Source of the DNA: Patescibacteria group bacterium | GTDB taxonomy: Bacteria > Patescibacteriota > Minisyncoccia > Minisyncoccales > JANBVM01 | Assembly: GCA_024238995.1 (NCBI GenBank) | Contig: JANBVL010000005.1 | Coordinates: forward strand, 1 to 43,297 | Direction: 5' to 3' | Length of the DNA stretch: 43,297 nucleotides | Shown: positions 40,998 to 43,297 of the stretch, piece by piece | Layout: every line of letters starts with the position of its first letter | How positions within the stretch are numbered: position 1 is the stretch's first letter | The notes under the pieces: model-generated | The model's database searches: none | The model's input: only the letters and a program-made list of their open reading frames with translations | What the model was told of the DNA's origin: nothing | Made by a program: the position numbers and the translations under genes

Positions 40998-43297
40998 ATG
41001 GTTCAAAAAAGGAAAACAATTTTGGCAGAATTTAAGATGTGGTCTGTGGAAAAAGCAAGAGTGTTTTTAGTAGTGTTTCAAAGGTATTGCGTTAAGTATA
41101 AAAAACTCTTAAAAAAGAGACAAAAAGTGATTGCTAGAAAAGCATCATTAGAAGTAATTTCTCTAACTCAATTTATTAAGAAAAAAAAGAGAATAATTGA
41201 GCGAAAATATCAAAGACACGAAGCAAAGGTAAAAGATTCATATAGCTTATATAAAAAAGCGTTGAAATACTCATCCCAAGGAAAATACTTGGGAATTTCT
41301 TTTTTTAATAAGCAGAAAAAAGTTATCTTTTCTGAGTTCGAAACAAAGAAAAAAATACTTAAAGAACATTTATTTTTATATTTATTTTCATTTAAAAAAG
41401 AAAAAAATAAAATAAAAAATAAATTAAATAAACAAATTAAAAAATATTTAATAAAAAATAAAAAATTATTTGTTGAAATTTATAGTGATGAAAAACAGGT
41501 TTTTATCAACTTGTTTAATTCAATTGGAGATAACACGTTAGACTTTTTTAATTCTTTGGAAAAGTATCAAAAACAGATGCATAAATTATTTATTAAATCT
41601 GTTTTTAGAAAGATACCTCGCAGTGTCATTTTAGCTAGAAATAAAGCTAAAAAAGCACTTTTTAGTTTTATTCGTGAGTATAAAAAACTATCTAAAAAGT
41701 ATGCTTGTGATTGTCAAAAAATATTAAGAATTTCTAACAAATATTTGTTAAAACAAAAAGTTTTGACAGTGCGATTTATCAATAAAAAAACAAGAATTAT
41801 AAATCATGAATTTAATAAATACGAAAGAAAATTAATAAAAGAAAAAATAAAAATAGAAAAAGAAATAAAAAAACAAAATAAAAAAATATTTTTAAAACAA
41901 AAAAGAAAGGTTCTTAAAATTTATAGATCATTAACAGACAGAGTGCGTTATGGACGTGAGTTGTTGCTGTTTACTTTTAGAAATATAAGCTTAAAATTAT
42001 TTAAATTTAAAACAGATTTCAAGCTTTTTAAAATTAGATTTCAGCGAATAATCGTCTATGCCAGGAGAAGAACAAAAGAAAGAATTGCTTTAGTTTTTAA
42101 AGAATACTTTCAAACCTACAAATTTAGTTTTTCTAGTCTTATTAAGAAAAAGAACTTAATTTCAATTGAGCCTTTGCTTCTATTTTTGATGACTAGTGCC
42201 TTGTTGTTTGCAATTATTCCAATAAGCTTCTTGTTGGTAAAAAAGGAATTACCAGTCAGTAATCAGGCCTTAATAGCTAGCACTTCTAAACAAATTTTAA
42301 CTAATAATTCTTCTGAAGACTTAAAAGAAAAACCTGAAACAAATATCAGCGCTTCTGTTGGTGACTCAATGTTTTCTAACCTCGACCCAAAAGAAGAAAA
42401 AAATGCGGGGGTTGGCTATGGAGTTTTAGCCATTAATATAAATAAGTCAGTTTTCTTGCCAAATGATATAGTTTATTTTCAGATGGCAGTTTTAGATGAA
42501 CAGAGGTATGATACGGTTTGCGATGCTGATTTGATTTTAACTATTATTACTCCCAGTTCTAAAGTAATTTATCCAACAATAGAAAAATCAGGTGATTGCG
42601 GATTAAATAATGTAACTGATAAACCAGATTATTTTGCCCATTATCAAGTAAATGAGACTGGAATTTATCAAATAAGTCTTCGAAGCCTAGATAATAACTA
42701 TGAAATTACTGATTTTTTTGAAGTTAGAAATTGGGTAGCTTTTGATGTGGAAAGGGTTGGACCAACTAGAATTTATCCACCAGCTGATTATGAAGTGAGC
42801 TTAAAAATTAAGGCAAATCAAGATTTTAAAGGAAAAATCATTGAAAAAGTGCCTATTTCTTTTGATGTAAGACCACAAGATACAAATTATGAGGTACAAG
42901 AAACTGAAAGCGGAGAAAAAACATTAATTTGGCAGGATGTTGTTTTAAGGCAAAATGAAGAACTTACACTTAAATACATCTTTAATGCTCCAAATGTTAG
43001 TCCTTATCTTTATTCTTTAGGGCCACTTGTTTTTCAAGAATTCCGAGTTTTGAATTTCGGGTTTCAAGAAATTAGACAATGGCATATTATAGCTGATGCA
43101 ATAGGTCTTGAAAACACTGCAATAACAGTTGATTTTGATGCTCAAAACCCTACTATTGCATTAACTGTTACAAATGCTGACATGGTGGTTGTTCAAGTGA
43201 TGACTAAAGACGGAACAGTTGTGACTGATGTTTCAGATGTTACTGATGGTAGTTATGTCTTTGCTGGTTATTCTGGTGATTCTTCAGATCCTCCGCG
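40998..43297 (+). CDS. Large single-pass surface protein, partial (end outside window)
   Basis: An uninterrupted frame of 766 codons from an ATG to the right edge. Residues 1-~390 are extremely Lys-rich and helical (many KKY, KNK and KKIFLKQKRK stretches), probably a long cytoplasmic coiled or basic domain. One membrane helix lies at ~392-416 (EPLLLFLMTSALLFAIIPIS). After it comes a Ser/Thr/Asn-rich linker and then beta-rich, Ig-like extracellular segments (NKSVFLPNDIVYFQMAVLDE; WVAFDVERVGPTRIYPPADY). The two halves differ sharply in composition. I do not recognise the family. Large membrane-anchored surface proteins are common in CPR and may serve attachment to a host cell, but this is inference. 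Topology would place the basic domain inside. Confidence 0.75.
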   Translation, partial: MVQKRKTILAEFKMWSVEKARVFLVVFQRYCVKYKKLLKKRQKVIARKASLEVISLTQFIKKKKRIIERKYQRHEAKVKDSYSLYKKALKYSSQGKYLGISFFNKQKKVIFSEFETKKKILKEHLFLYLFSFKKEKNKIKNKLNKQIKKYLIKNKKLFVEIYSDEKQVFINLFNSIGDNTLDFFNSLEKYQKQMHKLFIKSVFRKIPRSVILARNKAKKALFSFIREYKKLSKKYACDCQKILRISNKYLLKQKVLTVRFINKKTRIINHEFNKYERKLIKEKIKIEKEIKKQNKKIFLKQKRKVLKIYRSLTDRVRYGRELLLFTFRNISLKLFKFKTDFKLFKIRFQRIIVYARRRTKERIALVFKEYFQTYKFSFSSLIKKKNLISIEPLLLFLMTSALLFAIIPISFLLVKKELPVSNQALIASTSKQILTNNSSEDLKEKPETNISASVGDSMFSNLDPKEEKNAGVGYGVLAININKSVFLPNDIVYFQMAVLDEQRYDTVCDADLILTIITPSSKVIYPTIEKSGDCGLNNVTDKPDYFAHYQVNETGIYQISLRSLDNNYEITDFFEVRNWVAFDVERVGPTRIYPPADYEVSLKIKANQDFKGKIIEKVPISFDVRPQDTNYEVQETESGEKTLIWQDVVLRQNEELTLKYIFNAPNVSPYLYSLGPLVFQEFRVLNFGFQEIRQWHIIADAIGLENTAITVDFDAQNPTIALTVTNADMVVVQVMTKDGTVVTDVSDVTDGSYVFAGYSGDSSDPP

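Noticed and set aside
1-43297. CRISPR arrays, rRNA genes, transposases, UGA recoding
   Set aside because: No regularly spaced repeats, rRNA motifs or transposase genes were seen, and TGA ends several genes correctly (for example the LAGLIDADG gene at tRNA-Leu).

Overview
The window looks like a chromosomal segment of a Patescibacteria (CPR) bacterium, probably of the Parcubacteria group. The clues are very AT-rich DNA, a compact gene layout, short RpoB (1067 aa) and RpoC (1219 aa), a cupin-type (archaeal-style) glucose-6-phosphate isomerase, many nearly leaderless promoters with good TTGACA/TATAAT boxes, and LAGLIDADG genes beside tRNA genes. TGA is used as an ordinary stop, so the UGA-glycine code of some CPR lineages does not apply. 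Lineage is inferred from gene content only.

Layout. Positions 1-1713 hold the start of an O-antigen-ligase-like gene running off the left edge and, divergently, a 5'-truncated ligase-plus-TPR gene. Positions 1761-2827 hold two tandem type II toxin-antitoxin modules driven by near-identical 67-bp promoter/operator copies; the second toxin is frameshifted. Positions 2861-13258 carry the information-processing block rpoB-rpoC, ftsK, recA. Convergent to it is rpsF-ssb-[HNH gene]-rpsR, then ychF, divergent from a phosphomannomutase/phosphoglucomutase gene, then trpS and rnj. Around 20.4-25.4 kb lie a tRNA-Leu with a LAGLIDADG gene touching its 5' end, two sugar nucleotidyltransferases (one GalU), the cupin isomerase and a membrane-anchored peptide-binding protein that contains a peptidoglycan-binding domain. 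secG and a holin-like membrane gene follow. A CIRCE-controlled groES-groEL operon, lemA-htpX, a second LAGLIDADG gene running into tRNA-Ser, an HD hydrolase, a small MscS channel and dnaG-rpoD complete the core part up to 35 kb.

From tRNA-Asn (35.08 kb) rightward the character changes. Single genes (ferritin-like, secreted protein, 4-TM protein, NYN nuclease, DEAD-box helicase, cold-shock protein, PspC) are separated by long intergenic stretches with repeated elements. Several elements resemble the 3' half of the tRNA-Asn gene, and three carry a similar hairpin followed by a T-run and an extended -10 promoter. Some genes here have a different style, such as a TTG start behind a strong AAGGAG site, or higher GC. 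This looks like an accessory region that grew at a tRNA gene. The right edge holds a double-frameshifted gene and a very large, Lys-rich, single-TM surface protein whose end is outside the window.

The most interesting observations are (1) two LAGLIDADG genes each abutting or overlapping the 5' end of an intact class II tRNA gene, one with an extra tRNA 5' fragment on its far side, which does not look like the usual tRNA-intron arrangement; and (2) the tRNA-3'-like/hairpin/extended -10 elements that precede single genes in the 35-40 kb region. No rRNA gene, CRISPR array, transposase or integrase was seen.
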